DNA from: Cytobacillus purgationiresistens
GTDB taxonomy: Bacteria > Bacillota > Bacilli > Bacillales > Cytobacillaceae
DNA: 64,000 bases
NCBI RefSeq assembly: GCF_030813235.1
Contig: NZ_JAUSUB010000003.1
Span: forward strand, 62,001 to 126,000
Direction of reading: 5' to 3'
The translations under genes were made by a program, and so were the position numbers. The notes under the pieces were generated by a model. The model did no database searches, was not told where the DNA came from, and was given only the letters and a program-made list of their open reading frames with translations. Positions 35,307-43,651 of the stretch are shown one piece after another. How positions within the stretch are numbered: position 1 is the stretch's first letter; each line of letters begins with the position of its first letter.

Positions 35307-36413
35307 TCACACCCATTTTTTGTAAGCTTTTATCACATTTTCACGAAAATGCTCGACTGTGAATAAGGCGGAAGCGCGCTCATATAAGCGTTCACCTTTT
35401 TCAGCCAACTCTCCAGTGGCCTGTTGCTCAATCGCTTCCACTAAAGCGACCGTCAGTGCGAAATGATCCTTAACAGGGATTACCCAGCCAAATTCCTGGG
35501 AAGGGATGAGGTCCCTTACCCCGCCTACATCGGTGGTGATAATCGCATTTTTCGCTCTCGCTGCTTCAAGCAACACAAGGGGAAAGCTTTCACTATATGA
35601 AGTAAGAAGCTTAAGATCAGAGATTTGCAAAAGTGCATCTACATCCTTCCGATAACCTAGAAAGGACACTTGATCTGTCAATTCCAGCTCTTCGACCCGC
35701 TTTTTCAGCTCCCATTCCAAGAAGCCATCGCCAATCAATAAAAGTTTTACATGCGGATAGTCTGTGACAATTTCCTTTAACGCCATTAACGCTGTCGTAT
35801 GACCTTTAACTGGAGTCAACCTCGCAACCATTGCAATTACAAAATCCTTCTCAGACAAATTCAGATCACTTCTTTTTACTATCGTAGACGGCTCTCTTTT
35901 TGAAAAATCAATGCCATTAAAAATGGTGGTGACTTTATTCTCCTGAACGCCTTGCGAAACCAACATATCCTTAAAACGGTTAGAAATGGCAAAATAGTAA
36001 TCCGGTCGCTTTAACGCCCAAAGGTGAAGCTGCGTAAAAAATCGGCCTTTTAAACCTTTTTGTAAAAAATCGTCGTGGGGGTTACTGTGAACAGTTGTGA
36101 TCCAAGAGCACTCCCGATGCTTTTGCTTCAAGAAATAACCAAAACAATTGGCCCTTGCCCCGTGAGTATGGAGCATGGTCACTTTTTCTTCCTTAATAAA
36201 ATCAATGATTTTATAAACAACTGAAAAATCCCAACGTCTTTTTGTTTGAAATAGATGTACTTTAATTCCCCGTTTTACTGCTTCTTCAAACATCGGACCA
36301 GATTCAAAAACTCCTAAAATAAATGTGGTTGGGTCAAGGGTCTCCAATAGATCCAAAATATGGAACATCCCTCCACCTGTTTCGTTTCCAGCATTTAAAT
36401 GAAGCACCTTCAT
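35307..36413 (-). CDS. Glycosyltransferase family 4 protein
   Basis: The 368-aa GT4 (GT-B fold) enzyme has an N-terminal acceptor half with NAGNETGGGMFHILDLL and HTHGARANCFGY, and a C-terminal nucleotide-sugar half with VARLTPVKGH, LLIGDG and the SESFPLVLLEAARA E-x7-E motif. The acceptor and sugar are unknown. Its place between tagO and tagA points to a teichoic or teichuronic acid-type polymer. Confidence 0.88.
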   Translation of the reverse strand: MKVLHLNAGNETGGGMFHILDLLETLDPTTFILGVFESGPMFEEAVKRGIKVHLFQTKRRWDFSVVYKIIDFIKEEKVTMLHTHGARANCFGYFLKQKHRECSWITTVHSNPHDDFLQKGLKGRFFTQLHLWALKRPDYYFAISNRFKDMLVSQGVQENKVTTIFNGIDFSKREPSTIVKRSDLNLSEKDFVIAMVARLTPVKGHTTALMALKEIVTDYPHVKLLLIGDGFLEWELKKRVEELELTDQVSFLGYRKDVDALLQISDLKLLTSYSESFPLVLLEAARAKNAIITTDVGGVRDLIPSQEFGWVIPVKDHFALTVALVEAIEQQATGELAEKGERLYERASALFTVEHFRENVIKAYKKWV

Positions 36414-36491
36414 GGTAACCCATCCTTTGTATTGTCATAATATTAGACGGTGCACCGTCATGAAAGGTTGCAAGCAACTGCAATTATTTTT

Positions 36492-37211
36492 TTACTTTGT
36501 TTTCATTACCTCGATGACAAACTTTGGCAAGGCCATCATCCTTTTCCAGCGTGATGGCTGCTTCAACAAACGGTAAAACCACTCCAGCTTAAGCCTTTGC
36601 CAAAATTGTGGTGCCCTTTTTACTTCTCCTGCAATTACATCAATACTCCCGCCGACACCAATGAACACCCCTTTTGAAAAAGAAGCAATGTTCTCGGCTA
36701 TCCATTTTTCCTGACGCGGAAAACCGAGTGCAACTAGAATCAGGTCAGGATTTAAAGAGGCGATTTCCTCTTTAAGCACAGAATCATTCCAATCAAAATA
36801 GCCATCATGCCTGCCGACTAAATTCATTAAAGGGTAATCTGCCTTCATCCGATCAGCTGCTCTTTTATTTACTTCTTCCCTTCCACCAAGCAGATATACA
36901 TTCCACCCTTTAGCATTTGCCTTTTGTAAAAGCGAAATGGTCAAGTCGTAGCCTGTAATTCTTTCCTTTAATGGCTGCTTAAGCATATTCGCAGCGAGCA
37001 AAATACCATTCCCATCAGGAACGACATAATCTGCCGATTGAACGTATCCTTTATAATCCGCATCTTCCTTTGCATGCATGACAATTTCCGGATTGGCTGT
37101 GACAACAAAAGATTTTTCCCCTTTGTTTATATGGTTGGCAATTTTCTCCTCCATATCACTAAAACTTGTATTGATAAAAGATATATCTAATATTTCCACG
37201 TGTTTATTCAT
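36492..37211 (-). CDS. tagA: ManNAc transferase TagA (WecG/TagA/CpsF family)
   Basis: TagA adds ManNAc to GlcNAc-PP-undecaprenol, the second step of the teichoic acid linkage unit. The 239-aa protein has the family sites VTANPEIVMHA, VPDGNGILLAA (catalytic Asp region), VYLLGGREEVNKRAA and ALGFPRQEKWI. The C-terminal basic helix (about 205-239) fits the membrane-contacting tail. GAGGT precedes the ATG. Confidence 0.94.
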   Translation of the reverse strand: MNKHVEILDISFINTSFSDMEEKIANHINKGEKSFVVTANPEIVMHAKEDADYKGYVQSADYVVPDGNGILLAANMLKQPLKERITGYDLTISLLQKANAKGWNVYLLGGREEVNKRAADRMKADYPLMNLVGRHDGYFDWNDSVLKEEIASLNPDLILVALGFPRQEKWIAENIASFSKGVFIGVGGSIDVIAGEVKRAPQFWQRLKLEWFYRLLKQPSRWKRMMALPKFVIEVMKTK

Positions 37212-37308
37212 TATTTCAACCTCGTTTTATCTTGTCCAGATTTACAATACCATGTTTTTACATAAAATTGAATTAAAAATTGGTAATTTTGAATAGAAGG
37301 ACCTATTA

Positions 37309-37314
37309 TATAAT
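37309..37314 (+). promoter_or_regulatory. -10 element before the murJ-like gene
   Basis: A perfect TATAAT lies 33 nt before the start codon. TTGAAT upstream is at only 14 nt, so the -35 is doubtful. Confidence 0.4.
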
Positions 37315-37346
37315 AGTGTATCCTAAAAGAGAATCTGGAGCGTTTT

Positions 37347-38888
37347 ATGAAAAATTACGTTTTAAAAGCAGCAGGTACAATTACACTAATTGCCATTGTG
37401 AGTAAGATATTAGGGTTTGGCCGCGAGCTTCTGATGGCGTCTTATTTTGGGACATCGATCACTTCAGATGCTTATTTTGTTGCCTCGATTATCCCTGTTC
37501 TTCTTTTTACAGCGGTAGGCATGGCAATTACAACCGGAATGGTACCGCTCTATGCAGAAGCGAAGAAAAAAGGTAAAGAGGAAGCAAGCGAGATCATTAG
37601 TGTGTTATCGACCCTGTTCCTGATTGGTGCTGTGGTCATTACCGTCATATGTTTTTTTCTAACACCATTCATTACTAAACTGATGGCTCCTGGCTTCAGT
37701 GACGAGCAGCTGCAGCTGACAAATATGTTAACAATGATTATGCTGCCAAGCTTTTGTTTCTATGTTTTATCTGCGGTCACAACTGGCATACTGGAATATG
37801 AGAAGACATTTGCACCTCCTGCATTTGGTGCAATTCCGCAAAATTTATTAATTATATTTGCTATTATTTTTTTAACTAACTTTTACGGTATTTATGGAAT
37901 TGCCGTTGCCACTTTATTAGGGGCAATCAGTCAATTTTTCGTCCAATATCCTTTTATCAGAAAATACAAAGTGCTTAAACTTAATTTCAACTTTAAGGCT
38001 CATAAAAAATTATTTAAAAATACTTTTTTAGCGCTCTCACCCATTATTATTGCATCGATTGCGTATCAATTGAATGCAGTCGTAGATCGGATGATTGCTT
38101 CCGGATTGCAAGCGGGAAGCGTCTCCGCATTAAACTATGCGAATAAATTAATGTTTCTGCCTTTAAGCATCGTACTGCTTTCATTCATAACCGTTCTTTT
38201 CCCATCTATTGTCGATGCAGCAGCGGAAAAGAGCAAGCATTTTGTACGGCATGTATTTCAAGGATTAAGTGTAATTGCTCTTATTGGCATTCCTATCACC
38301 ATTGTCATGCTTGTGGAGAGTCAAACACTGGTTGACCTTGCTTACAAGCGGGGTGCTTTTGATGATGATGCTTCACTCCTGACAACAACCGCTTTCTTCT
38401 TCTATACATTCGGCATGATATTTATCGCGCTAAAAGAGTTTCTCAATCGCTGCTTCATTGCGATTCAGGCAACAAAGGTAACCATGTATGCAAGTATCGC
38501 GTCAATAGTAGTGAATATTATTTTAAGCATTATACTATCCCCCTATTTGGGCGTAGGCGGCATTGCTTTAGCCACCTCAATCGCAATGGGCTTGCAAACG
38601 ATCTTTTTGTTTATGTATTTACCGAAAAAAGCTGAAATAGAAAAACAGGAAATGACCAATTTCCTTTGGAGTATCGGAAGGCTACTGCTGCTATTCGTTA
38701 TTGGATATGCCCTTCTGTTTATGGCAAAATCATTATTTGAAGGCATCCATCCGATCCTTTCATTTCTATTATCATCAGCCATAGCATTTACTTTCACAGC
38801 CATCGGTGCATCAATATTAAAAATACCTGAAATGCAATGGTTAACCACCTTCATTTCATCCAAAATTCGGAGGAAGAAACATGGATAA
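37347..38888 (+). CDS. murJ: MurJ/MviN-type lipid-linked oligosaccharide flippase
   Basis: The 513-aa MOP-superfamily membrane protein has about 14 helices. The N-terminus ISKILGFGRELLMASYFGTSITSDAYFVA and the central ALSPIIIASIAYQLNAVVDRMIAS are typical of MurJ. It could flip lipid II, but its position before a TuaH-like glycosyltransferase in the polymer island suggests that another undecaprenyl-linked unit may be its cargo. The last 8 nt overlap the next gene. Confidence 0.85.
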   Translation: MKNYVLKAAGTITLIAIVSKILGFGRELLMASYFGTSITSDAYFVASIIPVLLFTAVGMAITTGMVPLYAEAKKKGKEEASEIISVLSTLFLIGAVVITVICFFLTPFITKLMAPGFSDEQLQLTNMLTMIMLPSFCFYVLSAVTTGILEYEKTFAPPAFGAIPQNLLIIFAIIFLTNFYGIYGIAVATLLGAISQFFVQYPFIRKYKVLKLNFNFKAHKKLFKNTFLALSPIIIASIAYQLNAVVDRMIASGLQAGSVSALNYANKLMFLPLSIVLLSFITVLFPSIVDAAAEKSKHFVRHVFQGLSVIALIGIPITIVMLVESQTLVDLAYKRGAFDDDASLLTTTAFFFYTFGMIFIALKEFLNRCFIAIQATKVTMYASIASIVVNIILSIILSPYLGVGGIALATSIAMGLQTIFLFMYLPKKAEIEKQEMTNFLWSIGRLLLLFVIGYALLFMAKSLFEGIHPILSFLLSSAIAFTFTAIGASILKIPEMQWLTTFISSKIRRKKHG

Positions 38889-40041
38889 TGTCATGATTAC
38901 CACCTCAGCTGGTGATTGGGAAGGCGTTCAGCATCGCCCGCACCACTTTATGAGACGGGCTGCCGGATCCGGACACACCGTCATTTATATTGAACCGCCA
39001 GTCAGCTTGCTCGGGCCGCTCAAGAACAAACAGCTCGTACAAAACTGGCGTCGGTGGAAAAACGGGCTCCAGCAAATCGATAAACACTTATACGTATTAA
39101 GTCCGCCGCCCATCTTGCCATTCGGCAATAAAATCCGCATGGTGAATCGGCTCAATCAAAGATGGATTGCCAAGGAAGTTAAAAAGGCAATGAAACAAAT
39201 TGGCGCCCAGCAGGCTGAACTTTATTCATTCTTGCCAAACTCCATCGATATGACTAAGCACATTTCATTTTCGCGTATTTATTATGACTGCGTTGATGAC
39301 CATGCTGCTTTCACTGGTCTGATTGATCCCAAACTCGTCAGTGCAATGGAGCAGGAGCTCATGGAAAAAGCGCATGTCTGTTTTGCCACTGCTCGCCAAT
39401 TATTAGAGGATCGACAAGAATGGGCATCCGATTTTCACCTTGTGCAAAATGGGGCGGAATATGAGCATTTTGCAAGGGTTCAAACTGAGACCCTGCTCAC
39501 ACCTCATGACATCGCAAATATCCCTAAACCAATCATCGGTTTCGTCGGCGGAGTTAGCGATTGGATCGATTTAGACCTGATAGCTGAAGCAGCCAGGAAA
39601 CTTGCCGATTGCTCATTTGTGATGATAGGTCCAGTTGATACATCCATAGATCATTTCAAGTCATTGAAAAATGTTCACTTCTTAGGGAGTAAACCATATA
39701 AGAATCTGCCAAATTATATTCAATCGTTTGATGCCTGCTTAATCCCGTTTCGCATGAATAAGCTGACGAAAAGCGTGAATCCGATTAAGATGTACGAATA
39801 TTTATCTGCAGGCAAGCCCGTTATATCCACACCACTTCCTGAAGTCGTTCACTATAAGGACGTCATTGACATCGTTACAGATGCGGACGAGCTCGTTAAA
39901 GTGATGAGAGGGCTGATTGAAGATCCTGAGATCATGAACGCTTCGGAGAAAATCTCTCAGAGACAGTCAGTGGGGAAAGAAAATTCCTGGGATGCAAGAT
40001 GGCAGAGGGTTGAGGAAATGATAAAATCCCAAGCGCAGTGA
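38881..40041 (+). CDS. Glycosyltransferase, TuaH-type
   Basis: The 386-aa GT-B enzyme has the N-terminal WEGVQHRPHHFMRRAA segment, YDCVDDHAAF in the middle and GFVGGVSDWIDLDLI plus CLIPFRMNKLTKSVNPIKMYEYLSAGKP at the C-terminus, the donor-binding site. In B. subtilis tuaH is the gene next to tagO, so I compare it with TuaH; other tua genes are not seen here. GGAGG lies 7 nt before the ATG, inside murJ. The stop codon falls in the loop of a strong terminator. Confidence 0.8.
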   Translation: MDNVMITTSAGDWEGVQHRPHHFMRRAAGSGHTVIYIEPPVSLLGPLKNKQLVQNWRRWKNGLQQIDKHLYVLSPPPILPFGNKIRMVNRLNQRWIAKEVKKAMKQIGAQQAELYSFLPNSIDMTKHISFSRIYYDCVDDHAAFTGLIDPKLVSAMEQELMEKAHVCFATARQLLEDRQEWASDFHLVQNGAEYEHFARVQTETLLTPHDIANIPKPIIGFVGGVSDWIDLDLIAEAARKLADCSFVMIGPVDTSIDHFKSLKNVHFLGSKPYKNLPNYIQSFDACLIPFRMNKLTKSVNPIKMYEYLSAGKPVISTPLPEVVHYKDVIDIVTDADELVKVMRGLIEDPEIMNASEKISQRQSVGKENSWDARWQRVEEMIKSQAQ

Positions 40042-40058
40042 GCGCTTGGGATTTTATT
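40023..40058. terminator. Bidirectional terminator containing the stop codon of the upstream gene
   Basis: A perfect 14-bp stem AAAATCCCAAGCGC / GCGCTTGGGATTTT. The 5-nt loop AGTGA contains the TGA stop of the TuaH-type gene. T-runs are present on both strands. Confidence 0.92.
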
Positions 40059-42113
40059 TTATTCCACTTTATATTCGTTGCTTTCAGCCAGGCGCGTATC
40101 TTCACTGTCGTATATCTTCAGCTGCACCTTCTTCACAGCTTCCTTATCCGGTACAAAAGCAACCATCTCATTTTCATTAATAAATGTATAATCGGCCGCT
40201 TGATTATTAATATAAACCTGTGAACTGGTCGTAAAATAACTGCCCTTTAGCAATAATGCCTGCCTTCCCTTATATACCGTCCGTTCAACTTGATCGATCT
40301 GCGGATCACCCAAGCCCAGCCGATACTGCTTGTTTTCAGCCAGCTGCAGGTCTGCTAATGCAAGACCTTGTCTCCCGCCAGATAATAAATCATATTGCAG
40401 CAACTCATAGGTTTCCCGTTCGTCTGTTGTGAGCCCTCCAAACTTTTCAAAATCAGTCCTTAACAGCAAAGATTGATCTTTCTTCCTCAATTCATTCAAA
40501 TAATCCGTTAAATAGTAGCCCTGCAAGCCAGCCTTCTCCAAAAGATAAGCACCTAGAAATGGACTGCTCATTTGCAGCTCCTCTTTTTCATTCTGAAGAG
40601 GGTCCCACACTAGGAGCGGTGTTGAATACATTTTCATATAGTCATCATATTCCTGATCAGATTGAAAATAGCCTGCTTCTTTATATACCTGATAATCATC
40701 ACCCAATAGTGGTAAATGGTCGCCAAAGAAAACAACAATACTATCCTCGCCCATCTCCGCAAGCTCTGTTACAAGCCGCTTCAGCTCCTTATCTACCTCC
40801 ACAAGATTATCCGCATAGAACTCTAAGATATTTTTCGCATCTGCAGTCAATGCGCCTTCTTTGCGCTGTGCCTCCATCGTGGCATAGAACTTCTTCGCAT
40901 CTGTTCGATAAGGACCATGATTCTGCATCGTTATCGCATAAATAAATTGCGGGTCTTCACTACCCTTTACTTTTTTAAGAATTTCATCGGTGATTTCATT
41001 ATCGCGATAATACATCATGTCCTGCACTGGATTCGGGAAAAATTCAAGACTGACGAAATGGTCAAAGCCAAGCCAGCGATAGGCAGTATTTCGCTCATAA
41101 AACCAATTGTGATAGGTATGGTAAACGCTTGTTTCATAACCCTGCATTTTCAATAGCTGCGGCAATGCAGGCAAAGGCTTGCTTATATGGCTTTTATAAG
41201 CAATAGCTCCTGCGGGAAGAAACTGCTGACTCATGCCCGTTAACACCTCAAATTCCGTATTGGCTGTTGAGCCCCCATAAACAGGCACATGAAGCATGCC
41301 AGAAGAATATTGATCAGCCAGCCCATGGAAGTTTGGCAGTGGATCTTGATTATATTCAACCTGACTCATGACTGTCGGATCCCAAAACGCCTCACTCATC
41401 ACCATAATAATATGAGGCTTTCGATTAGAGGCAGCCTCTGTTGGCTGCCATTCTTTTAATAAGCTTGCAAAGCCGTCTTCAGAATATCCTTCAGGGGGTT
41501 CTGACTTCACCCCTGATATGTTTCTTATAAAACTGACAACCACTCCATTCTCATGATAATTTTCTTTTTCACTTGCAGGGTGATTCCCATGTGAAAAGTC
41601 GACTAAAATGAGCAATAAGAGGAGAAAAAACGAGATTGCCGGTATAATATAGTGCCATTTTGTTCTTCGGCCTTTACCCAAACTCCTAAAAATGAAGATC
41701 AATACACCCATGGCCAAAATGACTCCTGCAACAGCAAAAAGCCATGTCCACCAAGACATCGCTGAAAAGAACTGCAGCATATTCTTTGCTTCACCGACCA
41801 TAAGCAGATCAATCGGTAACAGCGGGTCGCCACGCAGCCGCTCCTTTGTATAACTGGCAAATGCCAAGACTGAAAATAATATCAGTACGAAGCTTGTACC
41901 AACAAAGAATCCTCTCTGTTTCATGACAAAAAGGACCCCGAAGCCAAATAAAAAAAGGCTAAATAGATAGAAAGCTTGAGTCGGATAGCGGGCAACCCAG
42001 CCAAACATCGCAAACAGACTTCCTCTATGGATAGATTCAACCACCATAACCGCCATGGCTGCCATCGCAAAAGTCCACAAAACACACTTGATAAAGCCCC
42101 TTCTATCCATCAT
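40059..42113 (-). CDS. LTA-synthase-family sulfatase-type phosphoglycerol transferase
   Basis: The 684-aa protein has five N-terminal helices (about 8-185) and an extracellular sulfatase-like domain (about 235-510). Metal and catalytic sites can be recognised: MVMSEAFWDP (Glu), GGSTANTEFEVLTG (nucleophile Thr region), and FFGDHLPLLG (Asp-His). LtaS-type enzymes polymerise glycerol phosphate on a lipid anchor. The C-terminus (about 590-684) is an extra strand-rich domain with YRLGLGDPQID and LKGSYFTTSSQVYINN, an IPT/TIG-like look that normal LtaS lacks. It forms an operon with the next membrane protein. Confidence 0.87.
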   Translation of the reverse strand: MMDRRGFIKCVLWTFAMAAMAVMVVESIHRGSLFAMFGWVARYPTQAFYLFSLFLFGFGVLFVMKQRGFFVGTSFVLILFSVLAFASYTKERLRGDPLLPIDLLMVGEAKNMLQFFSAMSWWTWLFAVAGVILAMGVLIFIFRSLGKGRRTKWHYIIPAISFFLLLLLILVDFSHGNHPASEKENYHENGVVVSFIRNISGVKSEPPEGYSEDGFASLLKEWQPTEAASNRKPHIIMVMSEAFWDPTVMSQVEYNQDPLPNFHGLADQYSSGMLHVPVYGGSTANTEFEVLTGMSQQFLPAGAIAYKSHISKPLPALPQLLKMQGYETSVYHTYHNWFYERNTAYRWLGFDHFVSLEFFPNPVQDMMYYRDNEITDEILKKVKGSEDPQFIYAITMQNHGPYRTDAKKFYATMEAQRKEGALTADAKNILEFYADNLVEVDKELKRLVTELAEMGEDSIVVFFGDHLPLLGDDYQVYKEAGYFQSDQEYDDYMKMYSTPLLVWDPLQNEKEELQMSSPFLGAYLLEKAGLQGYYLTDYLNELRKKDQSLLLRTDFEKFGGLTTDERETYELLQYDLLSGGRQGLALADLQLAENKQYRLGLGDPQIDQVERTVYKGRQALLLKGSYFTTSSQVYINNQAADYTFINENEMVAFVPDKEAVKKVQLKIYDSEDTRLAESNEYKVE

Positions 42114-42129
42114 TAGCCTTCTTCCTGTT

Positions 42130-43452
42130 TTATGATTCTAACTCTCTCTTTGCCTTTGCTGCTAAAAATGCAACCAGCACAGCCAAATATAAACTAACAC
42201 CCGGTGCTGTTAATACATGACCTGCAGTAAATGAGATGCCAAGCCCCAGTAGAATACCGGCTGAAACTAAAGCATTTTCGATATCAAGATAAAACGAAAA
42301 CCGTTTAATTAACGTTCTGACTAACTGATAAACCATATACAAAAATGGACCAAAGTATAGAACTGATCCAATAATACCTAATGAATAAAAGATATCATGA
42401 AAGTCCATTTCAATCATTTTTGCTTCTTCATTATAGTTCCCAGCATAGCCCATCCCAAACAGCTTTTGTGAAAGAGGAGCCTCGGAAAAATACGCTTGAT
42501 AATCCTCCCAATACTTTTCCCTGCCACTATAAACGATATTTTGCACCTGTTCCTCTGTCACCACCGGCGCCTCAATTACCTCTTCTTCTTCATAATTGAT
42601 GCCAAGCCATGATAAATGCATATTCATATTATGAGCAAGAGGTGTGAATGGGGTAATTAAAATCGTACCTACTAGAAGGACGGCCAAAATCACGATTCTA
42701 GACTTAGGAAGATCATTGGTGCTTGCTTTGCCGAATCGCCATACGTGCAGAACAGTGAAAACCAGTCCTATCAGTAACGTAATAACGATAGCACCTAAAC
42801 CTACCTTGGTACCGAGAGCCAACAATCCATAACCGACACATAATAGCAGTAGCCAATACCATTTCGACTTCTTGATTGCCAGCAGCAAGCAAACAGGGAT
42901 ACCAATGGCCATGATGGCCCCAATCTCATTTCCTGCATAAAACCAGCCAACATGCCCCATTTTGCCGCCTTCGTAGCTGGCAAACCCTGTACCAGTCAAA
43001 CCAGCGGCAGTCATCAAGGCACCAATCAAGAACACCGCGTATGCTACATAACGCAGGGCACTCTCTCTCCAAAGTGATTTGTCTGTTGTGGTAAACAGTA
43101 CATAATATAAACATAATGCCACATTGAAATAGATGATCTTGATTAAAAACTTACCTTCCTCCATCGGCAAAAATATAGGCTTTGAAGTATAATTGATTAC
43201 TATATTCAAAAGGAATAGGACTACCACTAGGGTGAAATAAATAAGATTTTTCTTTTGCTCCTGATTACGAACGAGCACTAAATATAAACCTGCTGCCCCT
43301 AAAAACAGCACGCGGATAAGCAAACCAAACGTTAAATCATTTCCAATCAGCCTCAATGACAATGACGTAAATAAATCCAATAATGGCTGCAGTAAAATAA
43401 ACAGCAAAAAAACATGATTCAATTGACTAAAAGCGGAATGGGATATTTTCAT
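42130..43452 (-). CDS. O-antigen-ligase-like (Wzy/WaaL) membrane protein
   Basis: The 440-aa polytopic protein has about 12 helices and a large outer loop (about 270-345) rich in Glu. The loop holds SGREKYWEDYQAYFSEAPLS and FGMGYAGNYNE, the R-x-x-x-W pattern and G-x-G end common in O-antigen ligases and polymerases. It probably ligates or polymerises an undecaprenyl-linked glycan. It lies 16 nt before the sulfatase gene, with GAGGT before its ATG. Confidence 0.78.
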   Translation of the reverse strand: MKISHSAFSQLNHVFLLFILLQPLLDLFTSLSLRLIGNDLTFGLLIRVLFLGAAGLYLVLVRNQEQKKNLIYFTLVVVLFLLNIVINYTSKPIFLPMEEGKFLIKIIYFNVALCLYYVLFTTTDKSLWRESALRYVAYAVFLIGALMTAAGLTGTGFASYEGGKMGHVGWFYAGNEIGAIMAIGIPVCLLLAIKKSKWYWLLLLCVGYGLLALGTKVGLGAIVITLLIGLVFTVLHVWRFGKASTNDLPKSRIVILAVLLVGTILITPFTPLAHNMNMHLSWLGINYEEEEVIEAPVVTEEQVQNIVYSGREKYWEDYQAYFSEAPLSQKLFGMGYAGNYNEEAKMIEMDFHDIFYSLGIIGSVLYFGPFLYMVYQLVRTLIKRFSFYLDIENALVSAGILLGLGISFTAGHVLTAPGVSLYLAVLVAFLAAKAKRELES

Positions 43453-43651
43453 CTTTATACCTCTTCACGGTGTTTTTTGAAAGATCTTCTTTTATGATAA
43501 AATATTTACTTTTTTATGTAAATATGCAGATTTTTTCTTATCTGCCATTATTCATCATACATTGTTAACCAAACATTATGCTAACCTTTCTTTCTATAAA
43601 AAACATGATAAAATAATAAAATTGAAAGGAATAATTCAAAAGGAGAAAGAT

